From Planctomycetota bacterium (lineage in GTDB: Bacteria > Planctomycetota > UBA8742 > JACQVU01 > JANLHZ01): a DNA stretch of 39,378 bases. Shown here in pieces: positions 6,810 to 16,667 of the stretch. Each line of letters begins with the position of its first letter. Within the stretch, counting starts at the first letter, position 1. The position numbers and the translations under genes were made by a program. The notes beneath the pieces are model-generated. The model was not told the origin of the DNA. It did no database searches and was given only the letters and a program-made list of their open reading frames with translations. The DNA lies in NCBI GenBank assembly GCA_024653775.1, contig JANLHZ010000111.1, positions 1 to 39,378 on the forward strand, in the 5' to 3' direction.

Positions 6810-8072
6810 CTAATAGCTGAGCTGCCTTGTATCCTTGTTTTCGTTGTACCACGCCTCCGCGCGATCGTAATCGCGAATGCGCCTGCCGGCGATGGCGGTG
6901 AGCGCGTCGTACGCGGTGCGGAACGTCACCGCGATCGGATCGAGATCGCGGGCGGGTTCGTCTATGGGCTTTACGTCGCCCGAGCGGCCCGGCGCGCCGT
7001 TCGGCGGAAACGCCTCGCGGCCTTCGCCCTGTGCAGCGGAATTCGCCGAGCCGGAACTTCCCGCCTCGCGCTGACGATCCGCCGCTGCCGCGGCCTGCTG
7101 AAGCTCGCGGGTCCTGCGGTCCGCGTCGCTTTCCGCGCTGTCCGCCCGAGACGCTGCGTCCGCGTCCGCCGCGGCCCTCGACTGCGCCGACTGCGCCTCG
7201 GTCTGCTGACGCGCGGCTTCCGTGTCCTGACGTTCACGCCCGGCGCCGCTGTCGACCTGCGCGGAATGACTCTCGTCCGGACCGCCTCCCGAAACGATCT
7301 CTGGCGGCATCAGACCGTCCATGATCGCGCGGTAGCTGCGATCGTTCTTCCATTCGCCCATCCAAGCGATGCAGGCGTTTTTCACGTACGGATTCCTGTG
7401 ACTCGTAATGTACCCGGTCGCCTTCTGCGCGAGCGGCTCCCTGATCCGCGCGTCGAGCTTGTCGGACCATTTCGCGATGCTCTCGCAAAGCGCAATCATC
7501 ACGCTGGGCTTTTCGCGGAAGGCGTCGCGAATAAACGCCTCGACGATCCACACCCTCGCCTGCTCGGGCGCGCGATCGCGATCGTCCGCAGGCGCGAGAT
7601 TCCCGCGAGCCGCGATCTTCAGCACGACTTCGCGAGTCGCGTAGTTATCGCGCAGAGATCTCCCCGCGGCAAGTTCGATCAGATTTTCGAGGCTTCCCGT
7701 CTTGTCTAAAAGGTCGACGAGTTCGTCGATGGCCCGACCGCGCTGGACGATCCTCGGCAGCGCGCGCACCGCTTCGCGATAGACTTCCGCGCTCTCCGGC
7801 ACATCTCGGAGCGCGCGCGCAGCCGCGCGAGAGACCTCGTCGTCATCGTGGACGAGGAAATCCTTCACCGCGCGGATGATGTCCTTGTGCGGGAACTTCG
7901 CGATCTCCTCGAGCGCAGCGACGATCTTCATCGGATCGTTCTCCCGGCGCGTCGCCTGCTGGAACGCTGAAATCGCCTCGCTCACCGCGGCTTCGTCTAC
8001 AGCCTGCGCGTTCGCGATCGGCGCCGCCAGCAAAAGTGCAAACAAGACGACGGTTAAAGTAAGCTTCCTCAT
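6810..8072 (-). CDS. Secreted HEAT-repeat-like protein with Ala/Gln-rich linker
   Basis: This 420-residue protein has a clear signal peptide (LTLTVVLFALLLAAPIANAQA). Helical repeats of HEAT type follow at about 25-265, for example DIIRAVKDFLVHDDDEVSRAAARALRDV. A low-complexity Ala/Ser/Gln/Asp linker runs from about 270 to 375, and the compact C-terminal segment ends in RIRDYDRAEAWYNENK. HEAT repeats are protein-binding scaffolds, so a periplasmic or surface scaffold role is plausible but unproven. The last 23 residues are also found, diverged, beyond toxin-antitoxin module 2, indicating a duplication across its 3' end. No operon partner is evident. Confidence 0.75.
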   Translation of the reverse strand: MRKLTLTVVLFALLLAAPIANAQAVDEAAVSEAISAFQQATRRENDPMKIVAALEEIAKFPHKDIIRAVKDFLVHDDDEVSRAAARALRDVPESAEVYREAVRALPRIVQRGRAIDELVDLLDKTGSLENLIELAAGRSLRDNYATREVVLKIAARGNLAPADDRDRAPEQARVWIVEAFIRDAFREKPSVMIALCESIAKWSDKLDARIREPLAQKATGYITSHRNPYVKNACIAWMGEWKNDRSYRAIMDGLMPPEIVSGGGPDESHSAQVDSGAGRERQDTEAARQQTEAQSAQSRAAADADAASRADSAESDADRRTRELQQAAAAADRQREAGSSGSANSAAQGEGREAFPPNGAPGRSGDVKPIDEPARDLDPIAVTFRTAYDALTAIAGRRIRDYDRAEAWYNENKDTRQLSY

Positions 8073-8189
8073 CGTAGTCCCCTTCCATCGGTTTTAGCGT
8101 TCATACCGGGATTGTACAATTCGCTATGGACGAGGCAAGGGAATTCGCCGCGGCAAACCCGTAAATCGCCGCGGAAACCATAAAACACT

Positions 8190-9503
8190 TCAGTCGATCA
8201 GATCGTCTATCGGCTTATGCCCCTCCGGGACGAGCCGCTGCGGGCGAAGTCCCTGACGGTACTCCTGGTTCGTGTCGATCATAAGGAGTTCGCACATCGT
8301 TTCGAACAGTGCGGGGACCGTTACCGGATCGTCGCGGATTTCCATGCCGTCGCCCGAGGTCGAGCCGTAGACCTCGCCCGCGATGATGCCGCCTCCGCCG
8401 AGGACTACGCTCCAGCCGCGGGACCAATGGTCGCGTCCGGCGTTCGCGTTGACGCGTGGCGTGCGTCCGAATTCGCTCATCAGCACGACGAGCGTCGAAT
8501 CGAGCATTCCCTTGGCTTCGAGTTCGAGCACAAGCGTCGCGAACGCGGGATCGAGCTGTCCGGTCAGGGCCTTCACGCGGTTGAAGTTGTCGTTATGCGT
8601 GTCCCAGCCGCCGAGTGTAACCTCGACGCACTTGACGCCGGCTTCGAGCAGCCTCCGCGCCATCAGACACCCTTTGCCGAAGTTGTTGTCGCCGTACTTC
8701 GCGAGCACGTCCGCGGGTTCGCGGCCGATCTCGAACGCCTGGGTCAGATCGCTGCGCATCATCCGGACGGCGGTCTCGTAAAGCGCGTCGTGGGACGCGG
8801 TGGCGTTCTCGCCGAAATTCTCGCGGAATTGTCCTTCGAGAGTCTCCATCAGTCCAAGCCTTCGATTGTACCGCTGCTGGTTCACCGCCGGATTTCCCTG
8901 GGACGTGTAAACGACGAGGTTCGCCGGCGGCTTACCGGGGTCCTGCACGACGAACGGCGCGTGCGCCTTCCCGAGGAACCCGGCGGGAGTCGCGGGACCG
9001 CCTATGCTCACGAAATTCGGCAGCGGGAAATCCGCTTCGCCAAGCTCGTGGCTGACCATCGAGCCGAGGCCAGGATGCACCGCTGTCGGCTCCGGAGCGT
9101 ACGCGGTGTGAAGAAGCGTGCGACCGCGGGAGTGATTTCCCTCGCCGCTGTCGATGGAGCGGACAATCGTGAGGCGGTCCATAACTTTCGCAACGTTAGG
9201 CAGAGTCTCTGAAATCTGGACGCCATCCGCGGAAGTCGCGATCGGCTTGAACTCGCCCGCGTTCGGCCCTCCGGTTTTCGGGTCGAAGGTGTCGAGCTGG
9301 CTCATCGCGCCCGCCATCCACAGGATAATGCAGCGCTCCGCGCCGCCGCCGGACTTGCGAACGCGTTTCGAAAACTTCGAACCGCTCTTCATCGCGGCTT
9401 CGAGCATTCCCGGAACCGTGAGCATTCCCGCGAGTCCGAGCGCGCCCGCTCCGAGAAAGCTTCGACGTCCGATCCTGAGAGAGTTTTCTGTATTCTTGTT
9501 CAT
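8190..9503 (-). CDS. DUF1501 family protein with Tat-type signal
   Basis: This 437-residue protein begins with a twin-arginine signal (RIGRRSFLGAGALGLAGML) and matches the DUF1501 family. Landmarks are CIILWMAGAMSQLDTFDPK, RSIDSGEGNHSRG, the GGWDTHNDNF motif and the EFGRTPR...GRDHW motif. These resemble metal sites of the alkaline phosphatase/sulfatase superfamily, to which DUF1501 is distantly related. Such proteins are exported folded and are usually encoded beside DUF1549/DUF1553 proteins, as here. Biological substrate is unknown; a role in degrading sulfated or phosphorylated polymers is often guessed but is inference. The gene lies 130 bases downstream of its DUF1549 partner, with a 100-bp inverted repeat between them. 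Confidence 0.9.
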   Translation of the reverse strand: MNKNTENSLRIGRRSFLGAGALGLAGMLTVPGMLEAAMKSGSKFSKRVRKSGGGAERCIILWMAGAMSQLDTFDPKTGGPNAGEFKPIATSADGVQISETLPNVAKVMDRLTIVRSIDSGEGNHSRGRTLLHTAYAPEPTAVHPGLGSMVSHELGEADFPLPNFVSIGGPATPAGFLGKAHAPFVVQDPGKPPANLVVYTSQGNPAVNQQRYNRRLGLMETLEGQFRENFGENATASHDALYETAVRMMRSDLTQAFEIGREPADVLAKYGDNNFGKGCLMARRLLEAGVKCVEVTLGGWDTHNDNFNRVKALTGQLDPAFATLVLELEAKGMLDSTLVVLMSEFGRTPRVNANAGRDHWSRGWSVVLGGGGIIAGEVYGSTSGDGMEIRDDPVTVPALFETMCELLMIDTNQEYRQGLRPQRLVPEGHKPIDDLID

Positions 9504-9533
9504 CGATGGCTTCCATTTCTAATTCGATGATTT

Positions 9534-9633
9534 ATTGGTGCCGTCTACGAATTTTTCGTATTATTTTAATGGAAAAACCGGATACTGTGTTTGGCGATAA
9601 AAATAGTACGAAAAATTCGTAGACGGCACCAAT
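9534..9633. repeat. Inverted-repeat element, copy 1 of the GTGCCGTCTACG family
   Basis: Perfect 27-bp arms (9534-9560 and 9607-9633, core GGTGCCGTCTACGAATTTTT) enclose 46 AT-rich bases. Read in the direction of the DUF1549 gene, the stretch from that gene's last codons through the first arm matches the element at 16666-16764 in about 33 of 36 positions. The stop codon TAA of the gene (9636-9634) lies inside this shared sequence, so the element appears to supply the stop. It could act as a transcript-end hairpin or be a small mobile element. No transposase of matching ends is in the window. Confidence 0.85.
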
Positions 9634-12177
9634 TTAATGTATGGTCTGAAATTCACTTGAGTTGAGAAGCGCCCAGAACGCGTCTTCGAGCGCGTCTTCC
9701 TTGTCCCGCGTTTCAGCAATGTGTTCGAGGAACGCGCGTTTTTCCGTGCGATTCGGCATTCGAGTGAGGGTCGCGAGGAAAAGGTAATCGACCTGATCCG
9801 ACACGTTTTCGAAGCTCGTCATAATGAAATCGAGCGTGCTGCCGGGACGGTTGCGAATGCCCTCGTTCGTGAGGACGCCGTTCAGCATCAGAAGCGCCTG
9901 GGGAATCGAACCGCCCTCGTCGGCGGACTCTCCAAGTTCGTCGTCGTTGAAGGTGAAGATGAACTCGCGGTAGATGTTCGCAGCCTGCCTTTCGAGCGTG
10001 CGCCGGAGGTTTCTGTCCTCGAGACGCATTATGCCTGTCGCCTGAAGGGTCGTGTCGAAGAACTGTTCCGCCGACATCGGACGGAGAACCGACTTCGAGA
10101 AGAGCGAGGTCTCCTCGGAGGTTCCGCCTCCCGCGAGCTGATAGACCTTTGTCGAAACGATGATCCGGAAAAGTCTGCGGAGATCGAATCCGTGCGCCGT
10201 GAAATCCTCCGCGAGAAGGTTCATCGCGGCTTCCACGACGGGTTTTTCATTCCCGCCGAAACCATCGACCGGCATCACGAATCCAGCGCCGAAGAACTCC
10301 GCCCACATTCTGTTGACGATGCTTTTCGCGTAGTACGGATTTTCAGGAGCGGTCATCCAAATGGCGAGTTCTCTTCTGCGGCTCGCGTATTCGTCGGATT
10401 CGGCCCATTCTTCGGTCTGCCCGAGAATCCGTGGCGCGCCGAGGAGAATCGTCTCGTTTTCCGGAGTGCGGCGCGCCTGCTGCGTCAGCGAGTTCATCGA
10501 ACGGGTATCGACCAGCGCCGGGCGGGCTTCCATCACGAAATCCGCGACTCGATTGCCGCGGTTATTCGTAATCGGATCGCGCACCATCCGCGCGAAAAAC
10601 GCGGCGTACTGCTGGAAATCCGCCTGCTCCCAGCCATAGCTCGGCCCGCGACCTTCGTGGCACTGCGCGCACTGTATCTGGATTCCGAGGAAGTCTCGCG
10701 CGGTTTTCCCCGCAACGTCCGAAGGCGAAAAGTCCATCCGCGCAAGATAATTCAGCGCGCCCCATTCCGCGGTGCTGCCCTCGCCCGAAACCATCTCGAT
10801 GGTCATCTGATTCCACGCGCGGTTCTCCGCGAAACACTCACGCAGGTAGTCCTGGAAAAGCTGGCGGTTGAACCGCGCGGCTTCTACCCCGGTCTGGCCG
10901 CTGAGGTAATCCCGGAAAACCTTCGACCAATGCACCGAATAGCGCTCGTTCGCGAGATACTGATCTATAAGCTCCTCGCGTTTGGTCCGCGCCGATGAAG
11001 TCACGAAGCGATAAGCCTCGACCGCCTCCGGAATCTGGCCGTTCAGATCGAGGGAAAGCCTGCGGATGAATTCCGCGTCGCTGCATTCGTCAGCCTTGCG
11101 GATATCCGCCTCGCGCCACGCGGAGCTGAAAAGCCCGTCAATGCTCTCGACTACGTCCTTCACGGACTCCCGCGACCAGCTACTCTCCGGCTCGACGGGA
11201 AGTTTCATCGAATCGATCGCCTCGGTGTCTTCGCTATTTTGGTTATTCCTGCGGCGCATTCCTTCCTGAGACTGGGATTCCATCTCCATCGAACCTTCCA
11301 TCGAGTCGGACCCGGAGTTTTCTTCGCGAGGAATGACGCGCTCGGTGTACGACCTGAACTGCTCCTGAAGCTCGGCAAGCGCGGCGTCGATTTCCTCCTG
11401 AGTCGCTCCCTGGGCAGCAAGTTCCATCCTTCGGAGCTGCACCGCGCGCTGATAATAATTTCGAATCTGCTGCTCGACCTCCGCGTTCGCGGCTTCCATC
11501 GCGGCCTCGATTTCCTCCTCCGACGCGCCCGCTCGCTCCATCGACGTCCTTCGCTGCTCCTGCTGGTATCGGAGACGCTGAAGCTGCTGCTCCGGAGAAT
11601 AGCGACCGTCCGCGTTCGTCATCTGCCCGGATTCGGACATGCGCACCCGCATCCGGTCGACGATCTCCACTATTCTCTCCTCCGGCAAGCCTTCCTGCTC
11701 GAGCCGGGCGCGAAGATTCGATATGCGTTCGTCCGCCTCCGCCTGAGTGAAATTCGGTCTCGGCGTCGCTCGGGTCTCCGTGCGCGAGCCTGCGCCAGTC
11801 GTGGGCTGATTATTATTGTTACGGTTGCGCTGGGCCTGGGCGTACATCTGGGTTAGCCGCTCCATGATCTGATCGTTGTTCAGACCTTGCGCGCGAAGGG
11901 CGCGAACGATTGCTGTAACCTGCTGCCTCTGACGTTCGGTTAGATTCGCGGGAAGATTCAGTCCTTCGAGCGGATCCTGCGCGTTCTCCTGCTCGCGCTC
12001 CGCCCTGCGAGGTCTGCGCCGCTCTGTCTCCGGAGTCTGTTCCTCCATCGACTGGTCGGAGGCTCCCATTCCTTCTTCGCCGGAATTCTCGCCGCTCATA
12101 TCCTGAGCCACCGCTAAGCCTGGAAGCGTGACGAAGGTCAAGAGAAACGCAAATGCAAACGTTAACTTTTGTTTCAT
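9634..12177 (-). CDS. DUF1549/DUF1553 (PSCyt2/PSD1) protein with Gln/Glu-rich coiled N-terminal region
   Basis: This 847-residue protein has a signal peptide (about 1-25). A long, charged, helical Gln/Glu/Arg-rich region (about 50-285) contains repeated short helices of the form LRAxGLxxxxI. DUF1549 follows (about 345-545) with the typical ARDFLGIQIQCAQCHEG, and DUF1553 after it (about 605-840, NPYYAKSIVNRMWAEFFG and VDGFGG). CAQCH at 503-507 is a possible haem site. Partnered with the DUF1501 gene downstream, it probably forms an exported system of unknown chemistry. I start at ATG 12177 because the signal peptide begins there. The helical N-terminal extension is longer than usual. The last three residues (TIH) and the stop lie in the inverted-repeat element. 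Confidence 0.9.
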   Translation of the reverse strand: MKQKLTFAFAFLLTFVTLPGLAVAQDMSGENSGEEGMGASDQSMEEQTPETERRRPRRAEREQENAQDPLEGLNLPANLTERQRQQVTAIVRALRAQGLNNDQIMERLTQMYAQAQRNRNNNNQPTTGAGSRTETRATPRPNFTQAEADERISNLRARLEQEGLPEERIVEIVDRMRVRMSESGQMTNADGRYSPEQQLQRLRYQQEQRRTSMERAGASEEEIEAAMEAANAEVEQQIRNYYQRAVQLRRMELAAQGATQEEIDAALAELQEQFRSYTERVIPREENSGSDSMEGSMEMESQSQEGMRRRNNQNSEDTEAIDSMKLPVEPESSWSRESVKDVVESIDGLFSSAWREADIRKADECSDAEFIRRLSLDLNGQIPEAVEAYRFVTSSARTKREELIDQYLANERYSVHWSKVFRDYLSGQTGVEAARFNRQLFQDYLRECFAENRAWNQMTIEMVSGEGSTAEWGALNYLARMDFSPSDVAGKTARDFLGIQIQCAQCHEGRGPSYGWEQADFQQYAAFFARMVRDPITNNRGNRVADFVMEARPALVDTRSMNSLTQQARRTPENETILLGAPRILGQTEEWAESDEYASRRRELAIWMTAPENPYYAKSIVNRMWAEFFGAGFVMPVDGFGGNEKPVVEAAMNLLAEDFTAHGFDLRRLFRIIVSTKVYQLAGGGTSEETSLFSKSVLRPMSAEQFFDTTLQATGIMRLEDRNLRRTLERQAANIYREFIFTFNDDELGESADEGGSIPQALLMLNGVLTNEGIRNRPGSTLDFIMTSFENVSDQVDYLFLATLTRMPNRTEKRAFLEHIAETRDKEDALEDAFWALLNSSEFQTIH

Positions 12178-12567
12178 TATCGGTCTCCAGATATGTTGCC
12201 AGTATTCGACACGTGACATTACCAAATCCTTGCAACTCCGGCAAGATTCAAAAGGTCGAATTGTGGGGGTACTCATTTTTTTCGGACGCCAACTACATTA
12301 CAGTCGTACCAGATATTCAGGTCCATATTGCCATACTAGTACATTATATATATATATTAAAGATAAATTATCCTTTATCTGCGTTTCACACTGATACTCG
12401 CATACAGAGTCGGATTGTTCGGTCGCAGGTTGAGCATTCCGAATGTGCCGGGCACCTGAACTTTCCATTACTTTATCGACAGCCTCAATGTGGATAAAAA
12501 TGCAAAGTATTCGGGGCAAACAAGCAGCCTGCTCGAAATTCGAATCTCAGGTTGGTAAAGTATCGCA
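12178..12567. promoter_or_regulatory. Divergent AT-rich intergenic region between the DUF1549 gene and hisD
   Basis: About 390 bases with no convincing gene. It is far more AT-rich than its surroundings and includes an alternating TA run at about 12345-12358. A small hairpin AGATAAA (12361-12367) / TTTATCT (12374-12380) follows. Promoters for both divergent genes must lie here; no clear -35/-10 pair could be assigned. Short ORFs across it have unusual composition and I do not call them. Confidence 0.45.
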
Positions 12568-13914
12568 ATGCTCAGGGTTTACGAAAGCGGAAATCGCGAC
12601 TGCGCGGAATACATTGCCAAACTCGGCGGCAGGATGGACCACTTCCTAGACGCCGCGGAGGAGGCGGTCAGCGGCTCTGAAAAAATGTTCGGGACCCGGA
12701 TGAGCGCGAGCGAGATCATTTCAAGAATTCGCGCCGACGTTCGCAGCAAAGGGGACGATGCCATTGTCCGCTACAGCGAGCTTATCGACGGCGTGACGCC
12801 GAAGCTGCGCGTCACCGCGGACGAACTTCGCGCTGCTTTCGAGTCGCTTCCCGAGAAGATCGTGAACGCGCTCGAAACCTCCGCGCGCAACATCCGCGAG
12901 TACCAGACTCGAATCTGCAACAAGGATCGAAGCGAGGAACCTTCCGCGGAGCATTTCACGGGAATCAGATATCGCGCAATCGATCGCGCGGGGATCTACA
13001 TTCCCGGAGGGTCCGCGCCGCTCGTAAGCAGCGTGCTTATGAACGTAATTCCCGCGCAGGTCGCGGGAGTCCGGGAGATCGCGGTCACGAGTCCGCCGAA
13101 GCGCGATGGACTACCGAACCACTCGATACTCGGCGCGCTGCATTTTCTCGGGGTGAGCGAAGTCTATTCCGTCGGCGGCGCACAGGCGATTTTCGCGTTC
13201 GCCTACGGAACCGGGACTGTCGCGAAGGTCGACAAAATCTGCGGGCCGGGGAACATGTTCGTCACTCTCGCAAAAAAGGACGTGTACGGCGTCGTCGACG
13301 TAGATTTGGTCGCGGGACCGTCGGAGATCGTGGTAATCGCTGACGAAAGCGCAGTAGCCCGCGAAATTGCGACGGACCTCCTTTCCCAGGCGGAGCACGA
13401 TCACGGGGCATGCTCGATTCTTCTGACGAATTCGAAAACATTCGCCGTCGAAACGGCTGGAGAGGTCGCGATGCAGCTCGAGCGCCTTCCGCGAAAGGAA
13501 ATCGCACGGCGCGCGCTCGAAGGACTCTCCGGAGCGATCGTCACAAGGACAATCGAGGACGCGATCGCGATATCGAATCAGATCGCGCCGGAGCACCTCG
13601 AGATCGTTACCGCCGACGCCGACGCGCACTCGAAGCTCGTCACGAACGCGGGAGCGGTGTTCGTCGGACGGTACACTCCGGAAGCCATCGGGGACTACAT
13701 CGCGGGACCTTCGCATACTCCGCCGACCCAGGGCGCGGCAAGGTTCAGCTCCGGACTCACCGCGAACTCGTTTCTGAAGACGACCAGCGTGGTACAGTAT
13801 TCGCGAAGAAAGTTCGAGGAAGAGCGCAGCCACGCGACCAGACTTGCGAGACTCGAAGAACTCGAAGCACACGCGCGAAGCCTCGAATCGAGAAACGGAG
13901 ACGAAAAAAAGTGA
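12568..13914 (+). CDS. hisD: Histidinol dehydrogenase
   Basis: A 448-residue protein matching HisD, the NAD- and zinc-dependent enzyme that performs the last two oxidation steps of histidine synthesis (histidinol to histidine). Characteristic segments: [63 protein letters not shown]. The zinc/catalytic motifs [17 protein letters not shown] and [13 protein letters not shown] are present. Length is close to the usual 430. Start ATG 12568 gives the expected N-terminal segment, though the ribosome site is weak. No other his genes are nearby, so the pathway is scattered. The 3' end overlaps the following permease gene by four bases (GTGA). Confidence 0.97.
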   Translation: MLRVYESGNRDCAEYIAKLGGRMDHFLDAAEEAVSGSEKMFGTRMSASEIISRIRADVRSKGDDAIVRYSELIDGVTPKLRVTADELRAAFESLPEKIVNALETSARNIREYQTRICNKDRSEEPSAEHFTGIRYRAIDRAGIYIPGGSAPLVSSVLMNVIPAQVAGVREIAVTSPPKRDGLPNHSILGALHFLGVSEVYSVGGAQAIFAFAYGTGTVAKVDKICGPGNMFVTLAKKDVYGVVDVDLVAGPSEIVVIADESAVAREIATDLLSQAEHDHGACSILLTNSKTFAVETAGEVAMQLERLPRKEIARRALEGLSGAIVTRTIEDAIAISNQIAPEHLEIVTADADAHSKLVTNAGAVFVGRYTPEAIGDYIAGPSHTPPTQGAARFSSGLTANSFLKTTSVVQYSRRKFEEERSHATRLARLEELEAHARSLESRNGDEKK

Positions 13915-14795
13915 TTTCACGAATCAGGCGCCTCTACGTCTTCGAACTTCGAAAACTACTTGCGAAGAAGAGTTTCGTCCTGCTTTTCCTCCTTGTAATC
14001 GTAGCGAGCATCTTAGGCGGGCTGTTCTACAGTTCGAGCGCGTCCGCGAAATTCGCATCGTCGGGCAGCACCGAAGACTTCCTCAAAATGAGCGGATGGA
14101 TGACTATGCTCGGCGCGTTCCTCCCCGGAATCGCGATGAGCGCGCTACTCGTCGTTTTCGTTTCCAGCGCGTCCCTTTCGAGCGAGTTTTCGAGGCATAC
14201 GCTGAAAACCGTCCTCATCAGACCTCTGAACCGCACCGACTGGTTCCTCGCGAAATGGCTGCTCCTCGTCACGATAGCCGCTGTGCTGATCCTTGTCGTC
14301 TCTCTGACTTCGCACCTCGTCGGCGGACTCGCATTCGGCTATCAGGACATCTTTCTCTACTACCGATACGAAGGCGAAATCTTCGCAATGCGCGAACCTG
14401 TGTATTCATACGATGAAATGCTTTCGCTGCAAGTTACGATGATGGTAGCGATCTTGCTTCCGATGATTTCGCTCGTTTCGATAGCGTACTGCTGCTCGTC
14501 GCTGTTCACATCGCCCGGTACGAGCGTAAGCGTGTCCATCACGACCGCGCTGCTGGTATTCCTGGCGTCGAGGATCTTCGATAGTCTTCCGGGCCTGCGC
14601 GATTACGAATCCTACGTATCGCTTTCCTACATTTACAGACTGATGGCCGCGATCGAAAAACACGCCGGGGCGATTTCGTCGGCGTACCGCGAAACCGTAG
14701 ATCTGGGCGAACTTTCCCTATCCTGCGGACTCTGGATCGTCATTCCGCTGCTCCTGGGCGGCGTAATTTTCCGTCGGCGCGATATCGTTATGTAA
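13911..14795 (+). CDS. ABC-2 type transporter permease subunit, orphan
   Basis: A 294-residue membrane protein with about six helices. It opens [28 protein letters not shown], the characteristic cytoplasmic start of ABC-2 permeases that move drugs, lipids or polysaccharides or form ABC export systems of unknown cargo. SSEFSRHTLKTVLIRPLNRTDWFLAKWL (about 94-121) is the conserved coupling region. GTG 13911 is chosen since it overlaps the hisD stop (GTGA), a coupling layout also seen at 1265-1268. No ATP-binding subunit is encoded beside it, so it must pair with one elsewhere. The segment of about 145-160 between helices is periplasmic by inference. Confidence 0.88.
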   Translation: MISRIRRLYVFELRKLLAKKSFVLLFLLVIVASILGGLFYSSSASAKFASSGSTEDFLKMSGWMTMLGAFLPGIAMSALLVVFVSSASLSSEFSRHTLKTVLIRPLNRTDWFLAKWLLLVTIAAVLILVVSLTSHLVGGLAFGYQDIFLYYRYEGEIFAMREPVYSYDEMLSLQVTMMVAILLPMISLVSIAYCCSSLFTSPGTSVSVSITTALLVFLASRIFDSLPGLRDYESYVSLSYIYRLMAAIEKHAGAISSAYRETVDLGELSLSCGLWIVIPLLLGGVIFRRRDIVM

Positions 14796-14894
14796 TTAGG
14801 GACGGACCCGAATTAATTGGTGTGGGACTTTTGTTTATTCTTGGCTTCGGCGCGGGTACAATCCGGATATTCATCATCAGTTTCGGAGCCGACA

Positions 14895-16667
14895 ATGAAA
14901 CACGCACTTGTTCTAGTTATGCTCGTAATTTGCTTCACGCAGGTCGCCAAAGCCCAGGAACGACTGCCGCAGGTAAAGATAAGTCTGTTCCATTTCAACG
15001 TGCAATACGTCTGCGGCGACACTGAGTGCGAGGACAACATAATCAAGGCGTCTCTCGGCACTCTACTCGATGACCTGCTCGCGCACCCGAAGTGGAAAAT
15101 GAGCATCGAAATTCAGGGTTACGGCATCGAAGTAATGCGCGATCGACATCCGGAAGTTCTCGAAAAGCTTCGTAAAGCAGTGGACGGAGGGCAGGCGGAA
15201 CTGATAGTCACCCACTACTCCGACCAATGGTTCATCGGGTATCCGGGCGCGGACATGAAACGAAGCGTCGAGCTTAGCCGGAAAGCGCTCGAGTCCGTCG
15301 GACTGAAACACTCGGGCGTTTTCAGCGGGCAGGAAATGCAGTGGGCGCCGGGGCTTCCGGAAGTACTCGGAAGCGAATACCACACGTACATGGCGTCAAG
15401 CGGAATAAGCAGCTACGGCGGATTCGATAACGATTACTATCTCGCCGACAACGGAACCGACGAGAAGGCGTTCATCCTGACCCACCGCGGCCTCGGGAAC
15501 CTCCCGGTGGCGAACGCGAGTTGGGGCTTCTACGACGACGGAGAAAACTGGAACACGCTGATCAGCATCAACCGTTTCCGGCTGTTTCCGCCCCGAAGAA
15601 CGATAAACGTTCGCGACTGGGAGACGCTTGAAGCCGGAGGGCACGAGTTCTGGTTCCTGAGCGATCTAGTGAAAAAGATTCGCGAGTACCATAGTAGCGA
15701 AGGCACCGCGATTCCGGCTATTCCGGACTCCCACGGCGTAACGTGGCAGATGGGCGACGCCGGGCCGCATCTGTGGATGGGACGAAGGCTCGTCGCGAAG
15801 GAGCGCGACGGCGAGGTCCGCGCAAGGCCGTACCGTAGCCGCGGGCTGCACCGGCTGGCGGAGACGCTCGCTCCGAGGGACGGAAGACTCGATGACGCGC
15901 TGAAACACATTCTGCTGGCGGAGGTAAGCGATTCTTCCGGCTGGCGCCCGGAGCCGGGAGAGGTGCAGTACACCTTCGACGAATCGGACAAGGCCGACGG
16001 AATCCTGCAGGAGGTTTTCAACTCATGGGCAACTCCGGAGCGGGCGGGTAAGGTTTTCGAGGTCAGGACTGCAAGCGGAGCCGTCCGCGCGATGAGCGGC
16101 CCGCCGCAGGTGAGCGGCCAGAGTTTGCAAGAGGTTCCCGCCGCGACGCTGCATCCGCGGATCGAGGCGGAAAACTGCAAGGTCCGGATCGGCTACGAAC
16201 TGATCGCGAACGGCACCGAAAAGGCTACCGTTACCGTCACGCCCGACTCGGACGCGGCGTTCAGGTACAAACTGACTTTCGAAACTCCGGGACGGAGCGT
16301 TTTCGCGAGCCGCGAACTGATAGATCTTGCGCCGCGTGAAATTCCAGCGCCGGCGCGCGAGGAACTTTCTCTCGCGATTCCAGACGGTATTTTCGGGATG
16401 AGCGATCGCGCGTGGCTCGTCAAGGACTGCCAGGAACGCCACCTCAGCGTCCAGTGGCGACCAGCGGAAGGCGCCGCGTCTATGGAAGAATTCGTCGGCC
16501 TCGAAACCCCCGCGTTTACCTTCTCGTTCTATCTCACGATCTCGGCGAATACAGCGAAATTCCTCGCGGAAGAGTTGAACGTCAATCCCAGGTACTACGT
16601 CGCGGTTCCTTCCGCTGGAGTTGCGAGCGTGCAACGGGCGACGGGTCGGTATCTGTTCGCGCAGTAG
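14895..16667 (+). CDS. Secreted glycosidase-like protein (GH38/GH57-type or deacetylase-superfamily barrel)
   Basis: This 590-residue protein has a signal peptide (LVLVMLVICFTQVAKA). Its first half reads like the catalytic barrel of GH38/GH57 enzymes: LFHFNVQYV near the start, WKMSIEIQGYGIEVM, GGQAELIVTHYSDQ, then FSGQEMQWAPGLPEVL, with Glu and Asp residues at likely active-site strands. The second half is beta-rich. Such enzymes cleave alpha-linked glycans or process glycan termini, probably outside the inner membrane here. The family assignment rests on motif resemblance only. ATG 14895 is preceded by GGAG and starts the signal peptide. The stop TAG (16665-16667) runs directly into an inverted-repeat element. 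Confidence 0.65.
   Translation: MKHALVLVMLVICFTQVAKAQERLPQVKISLFHFNVQYVCGDTECEDNIIKASLGTLLDDLLAHPKWKMSIEIQGYGIEVMRDRHPEVLEKLRKAVDGGQAELIVTHYSDQWFIGYPGADMKRSVELSRKALESVGLKHSGVFSGQEMQWAPGLPEVLGSEYHTYMASSGISSYGGFDNDYYLADNGTDEKAFILTHRGLGNLPVANASWGFYDDGENWNTLISINRFRLFPPRRTINVRDWETLEAGGHEFWFLSDLVKKIREYHSSEGTAIPAIPDSHGVTWQMGDAGPHLWMGRRLVAKERDGEVRARPYRSRGLHRLAETLAPRDGRLDDALKHILLAEVSDSSGWRPEPGEVQYTFDESDKADGILQEVFNSWATPERAGKVFEVRTASGAVRAMSGPPQVSGQSLQEVPAATLHPRIEAENCKVRIGYELIANGTEKATVTVTPDSDAAFRYKLTFETPGRSVFASRELIDLAPREIPAPAREELSLAIPDGIFGMSDRAWLVKDCQERHLSVQWRPAEGAASMEEFVGLETPAFTFSFYLTISANTAKFLAEELNVNPRYYVAVPSAGVASVQRATGRYLFAQ

Noticed and set aside
14796-14894. A copy of the GTGCCGTCTACG element after the permease stop (AATTAATTGGTGTGGGAC)
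   Set aside because: Only about seven bases resemble the element and there is no second arm.
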